Of a DNA stretch of 64,000 nt, positions 26,720-38,702 are shown one piece after another. The translations under genes and the position numbers were made by a program. Source of the stretch: Sphagnum compactum (taxonomy: Eukaryota; Bryophyta; Sphagnopsida; Sphagnales). The stretch is from contig OZ234501.1 in NCBI GenBank assembly GCA_965153455.1, positions 13,764,001 to 13,828,000 on the forward strand, read 5' to 3'. The notes under the pieces are model-generated. The model saw only the letters and a list, made by a program, of their open reading frames with translations, had not been told where the DNA came from and did not search any database. Within the stretch, counting starts at the first letter, position 1. Each line of letters starts with the position of its first letter.

Positions 26720-29700
26720 CAGTCCACAGAAAATGTACTTCCCCCATGGGACTTTGCTACACTAATGGCAGTCTTCCAACCATTCAGCAATGCACTTTTT
26801 CTAATACAAGCAGCTCCAGAACAAGTTGTGTTGCACCCATGGCATGGACTATGTTCTACATGCTTTCGTTCTTACAAGGTGGCATTGTATGTTGTCAGCA
26901 GGAAGCTGCGGACGAGAGGAAATTCTTTGAATGGAGACAGTTGTCAGCTGAGTGAAGGGGGCCTTCCTGAGAGTAATGAAAGTGGTGGTGCTGTTGGAGG
27001 TGGCAGCCTTGTGAATGGAGAGTACGTCCTTCCTCTTGAACCCTAGATATGTAAATGTGCTCTTGATTCGAGTATATCTGGTTTGATGATCAGGTTCATG
27101 CCACACGAAAGTTCTTCAACACCCTGGTGCACCTGCTGGGATCCATCTTCGGGAATTTTCTGTGGAATTGTGAAAACTGTGTCGTTTGCAGAAATTGTCT
27201 GCTGCTTAGTGATGGGTTTTGTTTTCTGAATATTCTGTGTGTCAGATCTAGTCCCTTGGTGGCCACTGCAGAACTGGAGCTGGCAGGCACTGGGCCAATT
27301 TTGGAAAAATATCAGGTAATCTTTCCTGCCTGCATTGCAATGTACATAATATTTTCTTAGTCTTGGGACTGCTGTTGGGTTGAACCTGGTGATTGAAGAT
27401 GGAGATGAGTTGCAACAAGAAAGTGTTAAAGATTTGCTTGGTCATGTATGTATGTGTGCAGGTGGAGGCGTTTATGCGAGGAATGATAAAGCAAATTCAG
27501 ACAGGTGGAAGGAGGACATTTTTTGGCAAGAAGATGGCTGCCTCTGGTAGAGACAAATTCACATTAGAAGACATGCTTTCTTTCCAGAGGGTAAAATTCT
27601 TTTTCTCCTCTAAGCGGATACAGGCTAGAAGTTCAGCTGCAGATAGATATTCTTCTTTCTTACTCCTGCTACCCTGCAATTTTGTGGGTCCATTCCCACT
27701 ATCTCAAACTGTTTGTTGATAGAATCTCTAAAATAGCTGGGTCATCACCATTGCTCAGGGGCATCTGCAAGTTGAGCCCTTTGTTATTTATTCATTTGGC
27801 ATTTGGCATATGGTTTCCTCATAGGATGCAGTGAATCTTGCAGGAGCCAATTCCAACATCCTTGCTGCGCATGAACAGTGATTCCATTAGTCGTGCAGTG
27901 AAACTCTTTCAGGTACTTTGTCCTTTGCATCTGTGAGCAATTGTACCTTGTAGTGGTTCCCATTTTCTTGCTTACAATTGGAAATGTTTTAGAGACATGA
28001 AATATCCTCTCATATCGAGGACTAGTTTTCAGTTCTACAATAGTTGCATAGATATCCTCTTAAGGCCCAGTCTAATGGAACTCTTTTCTAGAGGCACTAA
28101 GTTCAGAAGAGGTTTCTTGTCTATGTTGTCTATTGAAGAATCTATTGATAAAGGTCTTAAGAAGTTTGTCAACAAGCAAGAAGAGCTTCTAGGAGTTCAA
28201 GGGTTATTAAGTGAGTGGAAAGCCAAAGTTCTTTTGTTTGTGCAGAAGAGGACCTGCGCTTCCTCAAACCCCTTCTGATTCTTCTTTGTCTGTTCCTTTA
28301 GGAGATCTGGATCACCTAAAGATTCTCCAATGGTCCTTGGTCATTACCTACATGGATAAATGTAGTAACAACTTTGTGTTTGTTTGTAAAAAGTTCTATG
28401 TTTCTTCTGTTTTCTCTGAGCTTAATTCTCCTGTTGGTACATATGTGGTCTCCAATCTTGCCCAATCTGATATCCTGAAATTTAATCTCTCTTTTAATAA
28501 GGCTCATAATTTTAATGGTGTTAAGTGTGGCCCTTGTCTCCTGTTTCTTTGTGCTGTTTGGAAGTTTCATAAAAACCCAATTAAACCTAGGTTTATTTGT
28601 GCAGCCAGCTCTACTTCTCTGACTGATGTTTCTAAGTGGCTGCGTTCTTTCTTCAAAGCTATGTTTCCTGCTGTCAATGACCTTTGGGTGTCTAAACTCG
28701 AAAAGGCAGATGTTCCTTGTGTTAGTAGTTGGATTCTCAATGACTCTACAGGAGTGGTGGAGGTAATAAATAATCTTAATCTTTCGAGATCTGAAATTGA
28801 TAAAGCTTCCCCACTTCTGGTGCAGTCTTTTGATTTCTCAACTCCATACACTGAAATTGACCTAGTGGATCTAAAAGCTCGTATGAGAGTTCTGATAAAT
28901 GAAGTGTTTAATTGGATGCTGAAGCTTCATCGTTTTAAGTTTTTGATGGTTCAAAAAACAGCTTTTAAGCATCTCTTGAAGAGTAGCACATGTCCTGTTG
29001 TGCTTCATAGATTGTCCCTGGTTCGTAGGTCTGTGGATGATCTTTTTGTTCCTGATTTTCCAGACTTTCTGAATTTCATGTACCTTAAACAAGACTCTTT
29101 TGGTAGTGGCATATACCCAAAAACATCTTGTGAGTTGAATTGTACCTCTAAAGGTTTCTCTTGTAATTTCTTGGATCTAGCGGTGAGACAAAGTCCTCAA
29201 GGTTTATCCTGTGAGATTTTTGACAAACGCTCTCAACCAGAGTATGCAGGTATTGAAATGATTAGAATGCCTCATGTTCATTCCAATATCTCAATGACTG
29301 CAAAGCGGGGGGTTATCAATAGTCAATTTTACAGATTCTTGAGGCTTTGTAGTTGTAAGAAGTTTTTTGTCTTTCAGATGGTCAGTCTTATTGTCTTTCT
29401 GAAGGTAAAAGGCTACCCTTCAAAAATTCTTCTAAAGTGAACTAGAGGGTTGCTTATTAAAGAAAAATTCCTGTTTGGAATTTCCACTGTTGGCATTTTC
29501 AAAATGATTTTGCTTTGGGTCTTGTAAGTGGGGAGCTTCTTGTAAGCCCACTTGTTCATAATCCTTCCCTATTTGTCCTTTCATTTAGTTTTTCTTTTCC
29601 CTTTCTGTCATTCTTTGTTTTTTTGTCTTGTCCTTGTTGTGGTCTCTTGCTAGCCAGTAGTATGGTTGAGTCTTCCCGTTGCTTCTGGAATTGCAGCAGA

Positions 29701-32700
29701 AACTCAGTTCGTAGGTTGGTGCTTGTCACTGGCCTTTACCCACTGTAGGGAGCTGATGAAGTGAGTGGGGAAGTTGTGGTAGTTAAGTCACTATCATACA
29801 TACTACTGTTGATGGTCCCTGAACAGGTGTGAGACTGGCACTTTTGTTCATACCAGTGCGTGTTTTTTGTTTTTTGTTTGTTCTGTCTTCCCTAGTTTGG
29901 TTCTTTCTGTGGCTTCCTCAGGAAGTGTTAATCTTGCTGTTTTTTCTTCATTGTGAGAATGGAGATTTCTCTATTCTTATGAAAGATATATTGTCTGATT
30001 TTGGGGAGAAGAGGATGCCTGGGTTTTCTTTTTTCATGCTCCAGTTTCTCTATGGGTCTTACGATGTGTTGTTTTGCAGGTTGTTTTGAAGTATACAGGG
30101 GCAGATCTGGCACCAGGATTCACTGCTGCAAGTGCACAGGAGCAGATAGATATGGTGCTGAAGATCTACAAGCACACTTTGAAACGGGTGGAGCTTCGTG
30201 ATGAGCTGTTTGCCCAGCTTTTGAAGCAGACACGCAACAACCCAGACAGGTGGCTACACCTTATTCCTGAGCTTCATGTACAGAGAGTCTAAGCAAAGAT
30301 GGCCATGAAAATGTGGACCATTGGGTCAATTGTCATGCAATTGATGACTTCCTCGTGTGCATTGCCAAGTTGTTTGAAACTTTCAGAAGGTTCTTGGTTA
30401 CAAGAGGTCAGGAAATTGACAGGGTGGTGGTGGTGGTGTGCTCGGTGTTTTCAACAGGCCATGCTTATTAAAGGCATGGGAATTGATGTACCTGTGTGCA
30501 TCGGCAATGCCTCCTGGGAAAGAGTTTGGGGCCCATTTGTCTGAGTATGTACATGAGGTTGCTAGCTCTGCAGGAGACTCTCAGATCCAGACGCTGGCTC
30601 TAAACACGTGGAATGCCCTCAAACGATCAGTGAAAGGAGGACCACGACGTGTGATTCCTACTCAGGATGAGATAGAGGCCCTCTTGTCTGGGAAGAAGCT
30701 AACTACAATTGCATTCTTTCTTGATGAGACATTTGAGGAAGTGTCGTATGATATGACCACCACTGTCTCTGATGCTGTAGCGGTAAGCTGCTTGCAAGCA
30801 TTGTAGTTCTCTAGGGTTTTTTATTTTTCCTCTTGAGCTACATGCATTGCTGATTCGAGGTTTGGAACTAACAGAATCCTGAAGCAAGGTTCATGCAGTG
30901 AATTGTCATCAAAACATTCAAAAGATGATGTGTGTTTGCAAGCTATCATGAAAATCAGTTTTGATAGCTCTTAGGGGATTGACAAACTACCGTAACAGCT
31001 CTCAGAAGATCCAGTGTATGTGGTGAAAGACAAATGTATAGGAAGTGGAAACAATGGTTGCTGCAGATCTTGATCAAAGAAAGTACTTATGGTTGTTAAA
31101 AAGGGAGTGTTTTCTGTGCTTGGGTTATGTGCAGGAGTTGGCAGGGATCATTAAGCTGTCATCCTACAACTCATTTAGTCTCTTTGAGTGCCGTAAAGCA
31201 GTGACTGGCTCTAAAGCCATTGATACTGTCATGGGTAAGGTTCCGTTTCGTGCCTTGTGCTTTTGTACCAGTTTATTTAGACACCTTGGACTGCTGCTGG
31301 CATCAAGTTTGTTCTGAAAAGATCCAATTTGAAACACCAGTGGGAATCACTAAGACCCATAAGAATCAATTCTGTACAGAGTGATTGATAGAAGGGGAGC
31401 ATGTGTTGCTTTGAATTTGGCAATTTGTTGGAACCTGCTATGATTCTCCCATTTGAAGTGACAATGATTTCAGTGAAATGAGATTGATTTTTGGTTCATC
31501 TGGTCTGCATTTTGGGGTCTGCATTCCAGAAGATTACACAGGGCTCGATGATAACAAATACATAGGTGACATTGTGGCGGAGTTCAAAAACACTAGAGAA
31601 AAGAACAAAGGTGAATTGCTGCAATGCAAGTTGCTTTTCAAGAAGCGCCTGTTTCGGGAATCTGATGAAGCCATAACAGAGCCCATGTTCATACAGTTGT
31701 CTTATGTTCAGGTAAGGCCTGCTTTTCCCAAATGTTTATCTCAAAGTAGGTTGAAAGATGAGATTTGAAGGCCAAAAGTCAATAGCCCACACAGTCAGTC
31801 TCCTCCGATTCTCCTGCACAGCCATGGTTTAAGCCAAAAAGTTCACAAGTCTGAACTGCAGTGAAGCATGACCTACTACTCATCATACAAAACTCTGTAG
31901 AAACAGTATTATAGGGTTCCAGACACCTTCAGACCTGGCTGTGCGCTGGTGATTGCAAACCCAGTGGCATTGTGACATGCACTAAACATAGATTAGTGTC
32001 TTTGTGGATGCAGTCACAGCATGACTACATGCTTGGGAACTATCCTGTTGGGAGGGATGACGCCATGCAGTTGGCAGCTCTACAGATTCTGGCTGAGATT
32101 GGCTCTGTCCCCAATCCAGAGGCTTGCATGTAAGCTGCACCCTTTGCTGCCTTTTGGAAAATCCTTAGATAAAAAATGGGTTCATCCATTTGGATGCAAG
32201 AATCATCTCAGGTAACCAGAACCAGTGTTGAATCACTTCATGTAGCCTGCCACTTACTTGTTTGTCTCTCTGTGCAGGGATTGGGCTGCATTGCTTGAGG
32301 GCTATCTTCCAAAGCAAGTTGCGATTACTCGAGCAAAACAAGACTGGGAGCCTGATGTTCTCAATAGGTATCATGCCATGGTAGGTTCTTGACATTTCCT
32401 GTTGAATTGCAAAGTGTAGCACAGAGGATGATAGGTTCTTTTCCATTTCCTATTGAGTTGCAAAGTGTGCAGAATCTCTAAGTCAGGGTAGATGGCAATA
32501 AAGCAAGCAATTAATTTGTTGCAATCCAGCAATGCAGCAATGGAGTAATATTACGTAGTTGTTTTTGGAGCAGGCACATTTGTCAAAGGATGATGCCAGA
32601 CAACAATTCCTCTGCATTCTGCGATCACTGCCCTATGGGAATTCGGTGTTCTTCAGTGTGCGCAAAATTGAGGATCCCATTGGACTGCTCCCGGGTCGGA

Positions 32701-35700
32701 TTATCCTTGGAATTAACAAACGCGGAGTATGTGGGTTTTGACTGTTTTGTTGTGATCAGTGTTTTAGTTCAAATCCTTTCTGCATTGACTCATCATCATC
32801 AGCACAGAATTTTCATGTTGGGCATTGTGATGTTGCAGTTCAGTCAAGGGCTAAGTCTTCTTGCACTCGGATTGCAGGTGCACTTCTTTCGTCCAGTACC
32901 AAAGGAGTATTTGCACTCAGCTGAGCTACGTGATATAATGCAGTTTGGCAGCAGTAACACTGCTGTGTTTTTCAAGATGCGTGTTGCTGGTGTTCTTCAC
33001 ATATTTCAGTTTGAGACAAAGCAGGTTCTCTCGTCTACTTCACAAAGTTTTGAGAAGCATGGCATTTATAGTTTAGACTTTACTGCAATTTGAAATGGAG
33101 TTGTTTGAGAGGCAAAAGAAATCTGATTTTGGGGGGCTTCCAGGAAGCAAGTAGGAGGGGCGTTGTAGTGTTCTTGTGTTCCTGATAGGGTTGTCTTTTT
33201 GTCAGCACAGGGGGAAGACATTTGTGTGGCATTACAAACACACATCAATGATGTCATGTTGAGGCGTTACTCCAGAACTCGCAATGTACCCAACGGGCAT
33301 TTGGCAAATGGTGTTGATGCAGGCGGGATGCCAAATGCCAAACCCCCTGGCATTGATGTCTATGAGAAGCATGTACAGGAGATGTCAAAACTGCTTGAAG
33401 AGTCACAAAGGAAAATAGATCTGGCAAGTAACACAACTGTTTTTTGACAATGTTCTTCTTCATTTGAAGCTCTTGGTTCTGATAGTGGGGTGTCAAAGCA
33501 TGTTAACCTGTAAGGTCTTGGTTTGAATGCTGAGAGCATTTTGTGTGTGTGTGTTTTTTTTGGTGCGGGGCAGCTTTCAGAAGAGGTACGAGCCAAGGAG
33601 AAGAGGGAAACACAAGTTTTGGAAGAGTTGGCAGGCCTTCGGGATTCGCTCCGTGCAGAAGAACAAGCACGGTTTGAGGTTTCTGAAGAGAGAGAACGAC
33701 TGACTAAGCAGCTGGGTGACTTGGATGCTGCTTTACAGGTACTGAATTTGCATTTGCCGAAACTTTCATGATCAAAGTGTGTTTTTGCATCCTGGGATTC
33801 TGTTCATCATGTTGTACAATAGATTCACACCCAGCTGTTTTGTTTGATGTTGTGGAAAATTAGGCAGCCCTTGCTGAGAAAGCATCATTGACATCATCAG
33901 CATCTGGAAGCTTTGCCGGTGATGATGTCATGAGCGAAGTGGGTGATGTTGAGACTCCATCCAAAAGGTCCACAACTCCTCGTAGCTCTAGAAGGGAGAG
34001 AGACTTGCCTCCTGCTGGGCTGAGAGATAAGAAAGAGGAACAGATTCGCAATTTGGAAGCACAGGTCAATAATTCAGCTTAACAATCTCCAAACCCATTG
34101 TTTCCTGAGTAGCTTATATACATCGAATTCTTATGGTGTTCAGTTTCACTATTCACATGTTTCTGACTCCTCCCCTCCTATTGGAACTAGAGTACACTTT
34201 TTAGTTGGATACTGTCAGGCTCTCATCAGTGTATGCTGCATTTGTGGTTTCTAGATTAAGGATATAAGGAATGAGACAAGGTCAAAGACAGAGGACTTGC
34301 GAAGACAAGAGGAGAGGTCAAAGAGTCTAGTCAAAGAGAAGCAGCTGCTTGAGCAAAAATTTGCCCGGTTTGAAAGGAACAAGACAGATGAGGTATGTTT
34401 TCACAATGGGGAATTGCAAGTTTGTCTAATGCTCTATAGTGGTTCAAAAGTTGAGCATATTTGTGAAGCTTGGTTCTTGAGATTTGTCTGCAGACAAGAG
34501 GATTGGAGCAAAAGTTTGAGCATGAGCGAGATGAGTTAAGAGCTAGAGCAGCAGACAGTGAGAAGAAGCTGCAGGATCGCACTCAGGAGCTCAGTCTTGC
34601 TGAGCAAGCACTAGCTGCTCGCAGATCTGAGTTTGAGACTTTACAGGCCAATATGAAGGAGCTCGAGGAGCTTCGTGAGATGAAAGAGGTGTGCACATAA
34701 ACAAGAAAGTCTTGGGGACAGGGCAGGGGAATGACTGTCTGTTACCCAATTAGAGATAGAGAACAATCATATATGTCTCTCCCTACGTTCTTGCCCTAAC
34801 CTCACTGATGTTTTTCAGTCAACCAATGCTTAGCCCATAGCTTTCCATTTTTTTTTCAACCTGTCTTCTGTCAACAATCAAAATCAGCATTGGTGGGTCT
34901 GATGTAGAATCTGACAATCAAAGGATCTTTGTGGGTATTTTATATGCATAAAATCTGTGCAGGACTTAGATAGGAAGAATGAACAAACCGCTATTATTCT
35001 CAAACGACAAGCTGATCAGATTCTAGAGCTAGAGGCCCTCTACAAGGAGGAACAAATTCTGAGGAAACGCTACTTTAATATGATGGAAGGCAAGTCCATA
35101 CTCCTCTGTGATGAATTGGATTAGTGTGCGTGTCACTTAGTAGCAAATCTAGTTCATATCTTTTGTGTCTTTTGATAGTGGAATGCAATGTGGTTGGAAT
35201 ACAAAGTCATGGGAGCAAGACTCTTCCATTAAATATGGTTACTAGATTATGCATCTAAAGCAGATGGGTAGTGCAGATATGAAGGGAAAGATAAGGGTAT
35301 ATGCTCGCTGGAGGCCACTAAGCGAAAAAGAGCACCGAGAAAATCAACGTAATGTGTTATCATCTCCTGATGAGTTTACACTGGAGCACCCATGGAAAGA
35401 AGACAAACCCAAGCAACATCAATTTGACCATGTCTTTGATCAGTTTGCAACACAGGAACAAATTTTTAATGATACTAAGGTATATACTCAAAATCTGTCC
35501 CTTTTTCTCTTTTGTGGTTGCCGTGTGTGTATTGACAATCTCTTTTGTTGTAGAGAAGGTTGTTGAAAGAACTCTGATGTGAGGGGGGGTTGGAATGTTC
35601 AGTATCTGGTGCAATCGGCTATCGATGGGTACAATGTTTGCATCTTTGCATATGGACAAACAGGGTCAGGAAAGACTTTTACAATTTATGGGTCAGATAC

Positions 35701-37307
35701 TGACCCAGGGCTCACCCCCCGGGCTACACGGGAGCTTTTCCACTGCATGAAGCGGGATTCAAAAAAGTTCTCTTTTGCTTTGAAGGTATTGCATTCATCT
35801 CACACACAGAGCATGGTGAATGTCTTCAATTGGTCATGTACTTTCCAGCAATTGCTAGATTGTGCTGATGGGTATGGTTACGTCACATTATTCAACCTTT
35901 GGATTTGGTTTTGACTTAGCATTTGTTGTTATGTCCCTGACTTGGGACTGCAGGTATACATGTTGGAAATATATCAAGACACTCTGATAGACTTGCTTCT
36001 TCCAAAGAATGGCGGAAAGCCAAAAAGACTAGAGATCAAGAAGGATCCAAAGGTAGCACTGAAATCTTGCTGTTTCTTGTCAGTCCACTCTTCTCTCTTT
36101 CCTTGACAATTCTTAACAACTTGTTTCACTCTGTTTTCCATGTTTGGTAGAAATTTTCTTTTTGGGTCACTCGTCCTTTCACCTGTGTCTCTTTTCCTCT
36201 TTTGACCATTTTGGGAATGGTGTGAAGTTCCTTTGAGCATTGGTTCCAGAAATAGTGTCCCCATCTATTCTGAATCTGGTACTTCTAGAAGATGGATTGT
36301 AAAAAATACAGAAGGTTTTCCAGTTTAGAACCAACATCTGATTGTGGGTCAAATGGGGCAGGGTATGGTGGTGGTGGAGAATGTGACTTTGATGCCAATT
36401 GTGTCACTGGATGAGCTTGAATCCATTGTAGCCAAGGGCTTGGAGAAGCGTCATACATCAGGCACTCAAATGAATGCAGAGAGTTCACGCTCACACCTTA
36501 TCTTGTCAATCATCATTGAGAGCACAAATCTGCAAACTCAAGTCCTTGTGAGGGGCAAGGTATGCATTCACTGAAGGTTTTATGCTTTGGGAAGTTGGTG
36601 CATTTTCCTGTAACATGATGTTCATGGACATGCCATGTGTGGATTTTGAGCAAGGTGTTGTGGGTTACCTGGGTTTACCTTGCAGTTGAGCTTTGTGGAC
36701 CTTGCGGGTTCTGAGAGGGTGAAAAAATCAGGATCCAGTGGTGAGCAACTAAAGGAGGCTCAAAGCATCAACAAGTCTTTGTCGGCACTGGGTGATGTCA
36801 TCAGTGCACTCGCAACAGAAGAACAGCACATTCCCTACCGCAACCATAAGCTCACAATGCTCATGAGTGACTCTCTTGGTGGCAATGCCAAGACCCTCAT
36901 GTTTGTTAACATCTCCCCTGCAGACTCTAACCTCGATGAGACTCACAACTCCCTCTGGTACATCCCTCCCTCCCCCTCATCTCAAGCTGTAAATTGTGAC
37001 TTGCTGGTAGAAGCCATTTGCTTACTTCAAAATCCTGTATCATCATCTGGAAAACACTGTTCTACTGGATAGAACTTGGGATCAATTCATGAGCTGGTAT
37101 GTTCTGACATATGGGTATGGTTGTTGGGTGCACAGCTATGCAACACGGGTGAGGTCAATAATCAACGAAGCAAGCAAAAACCTGACGACAAAAGAAATTG
37201 TGCATTTAAAGAAGCAGATATCATACTGGAAGGAAAAAGCTGGTAACTTTGGGGGTGAAGAGCTTGAAGAGGTGGTGGAAGAGCGCTACTCAAAGCCACC
37301 AGAGTGA
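26491..37307 (+). CDS. Kinesin-like calmodulin-binding protein (KCBP/ZWICHEL), about 25 exons
   Basis: This is a minus-end-directed C-terminal kinesin found in plants, with myosin-tail and FERM domains. In the family it is regulated by Ca2+/calmodulin and acts in cell division and cell shape. Modelled exons: 26491-26660, ~26899-27021, 27246-27315, 27462-27590, 27844-27912, 30080-30249, 30458-30782, 31135-31234, 31530-31711, 32014-32129, 32278-32380, 32574-32726, 32878-33024, 33211-33423, 33574-33738, 33864-34064, 34255-34392, 34494-34688, 34963-35089, 35277-35479, 35603-35785, 35954-36052, 36362-36559, 36686-36957, 37136-37307. The product is about 1,340 residues (Arabidopsis about 1,260). 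MyTH4 is at about 150-350, FERM at about 355-645, coiled coil at about 650-960. The motor starts at about 966, with P-loop GQTGSGKT (1051-1058), switch I NAESSRSH (1165-1172), switch II DLAGSE (1198-1203) and the C-terminal neck and calmodulin-binding stretch [18 protein letters not shown]. Two introns use GC donors. All junctions keep phase; only the start of exon 2 is uncertain. Confidence 0.93.
26694..26719. repeat. (GT)n microsatellite in KCBP intron 1
   Basis: About 13 GT dinucleotides lie directly downstream of the first KCBP donor site (gtaagt at 26,661). The tract precedes several possible acceptor sites for exon 2. Confidence 0.85.
27990..29480 (+). mobile_element. Disabled Penelope-like reverse transcriptase inside KCBP intron 5
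   Basis: A protein-like segment lies within the KCBP intron 27,913-30,079, in the same orientation as the host gene. An N-terminal part reads in one frame from 27,997 ([20 protein letters not shown]). It shifts frame near 28,245 into a 409-codon open frame ending at 29,440. Visible blocks are [38 protein letters not shown], the motif A-like block [18 protein letters not shown] and a motif C-like block RRSVDDLFV at 29,024-29,050. C-terminal blocks include CNFLDLAV and [17 protein letters not shown]. Only about 45 residues separate motif A from motif C, so the motif B region is deleted, and the catalytic YVDD-like tyrosine is serine. It is therefore non-functional. Penelope-like affiliation is inferred from the DFSTxYT and RFIxxS...SKWL patterns; no GIY-YIG endonuclease is seen. 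Confidence 0.65.
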
Positions 37308-38702
37308 AGGTTTCTTTTTACTTCATTGGCAATCTGTCTAAAATGCAGTACGGTAGGGAGAGAAAGATGATAGGAGAGAAGCAGGAAGAAGTGGGGTTGA
37401 GCTTCACATGTGTGAATATTGCTGACTTGATTGAGATGCACCTGCTTCTCTTTTATGCGTATGTGAATTTAGTCAGGTTTCATTATTATTGAAAACCGGC
37501 ATGTAGACAGTTTTACTAATTTATAGAAGATGGGCTCTCTCCAATCATGCTATTGTCTAGGTGAGTGAAAGTCTGCAAGCAGACAGTACTGTACCAAAGA
37601 TGCTTGAACGATGTTCTTACCTTCTGGTGTCCCTGGGAAACTCCACCCACCCATTCAAGCTTTTCCTTTCCCCTCTTCATTTACTCTAATCTACTTCATA
37701 ATTGGCTTAAATCCCTCATTAAAGAGACTTTGCAGTTCTAGTTTGGCGACAGTGGATTACTGGACATCAAGTATCATGTTTCTTTCATAGTTGATGTTGC
37801 ATGAATGCAAGATTTTTCTGTGTGCATTTTCTCACTGCTCAAGGTCATGTGATTCTTGTCTCTACAAAATGCATTGAATGTTTCCTTGAGTTGGATCAGA
37901 AATATGTGCAACTGGTTTGCCTTGTTCTTTCCTGCTACTTGTATGCATAAGTCCTTTCTGCTGCCTTGGGGCTCTTGTTTTATTCCTCTTGAATGTAAAC
38001 AGGACCTCCTCTGACTCTATGCTGCATATTGATGCAGAGGATGTTGTAGGTACTCTGTTTGATCAGATCCCTGTCTGGTGCTCCTGTACCCCTTCTCTGT
38101 TTCCACAATCTACTCTGAGAGATGTGGTTTCTCTGTGCTATCCAGTATTTATGGGGGTTTCGGGTTTTAGGCAAAGCTATTGAAATAGCAGACAGAGTCA
38201 TCAACAATCGGTGAAATACAGAATTCTTTCAAGTGCAGGAGATTGAAAACAATTATTGTTTCAAGATGCAGGTATAAGTTTTCAATTGTTTGCTTAGACA
38301 TAAACCTTAGATCAGCTCCATCATCTTGCACTTCAGACTTCTCTCCACTGGAAGATGAAGGATCTAGGAGCTTGGGAACATACCTAGGAGTTGCAGCTGA
38401 TGCACCTTACACATTCCACAAATTTTTAAAAATGATATACATTTCTCTCCTTGCAAAGATAGAAAAGAGCTGCAGAAAATTACAAAAACATTTCTGACTA
38501 TGGAGCATCAAGTCAAGCTGCCCTAATCCCTAAACCCAATATACTTCTAATATGGAGCATGACTCCGAGTTGTACCTTGTATCCTTCTTCTGGACCTATT
38601 ACTAACTGCCATAGAAAGCTCTCTTATGTCTACATCCTACCAATTTGAGCCAGAAAACACAAAATTTGTAGAGTCTGCTTGGCTGTTAAGGTTTGAAATT
38701 AA
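37308..38702. other. Convergent intergenic region between KCBP and the RlmN-like gene
   Basis: The two stop codons face each other 1.4 kb apart, so both 3' untranslated regions must lie here. A plus-strand stretch at about 38,300-38,450 reads somewhat like protein (DFSPLEDEGSRSLGTYLGVA) but has no recognisable family and no start, so I do not call it a gene. No clear terminator or polyadenylation signal can be assigned. Confidence 0.4.

Noticed and set aside
38243-38497. Plus-strand frame with DFSPLEDEGSRSLGTYLGVA
   Set aside because: It has no start or splice support and lies between two convergent 3' ends; probably chance or untranslated sequence.
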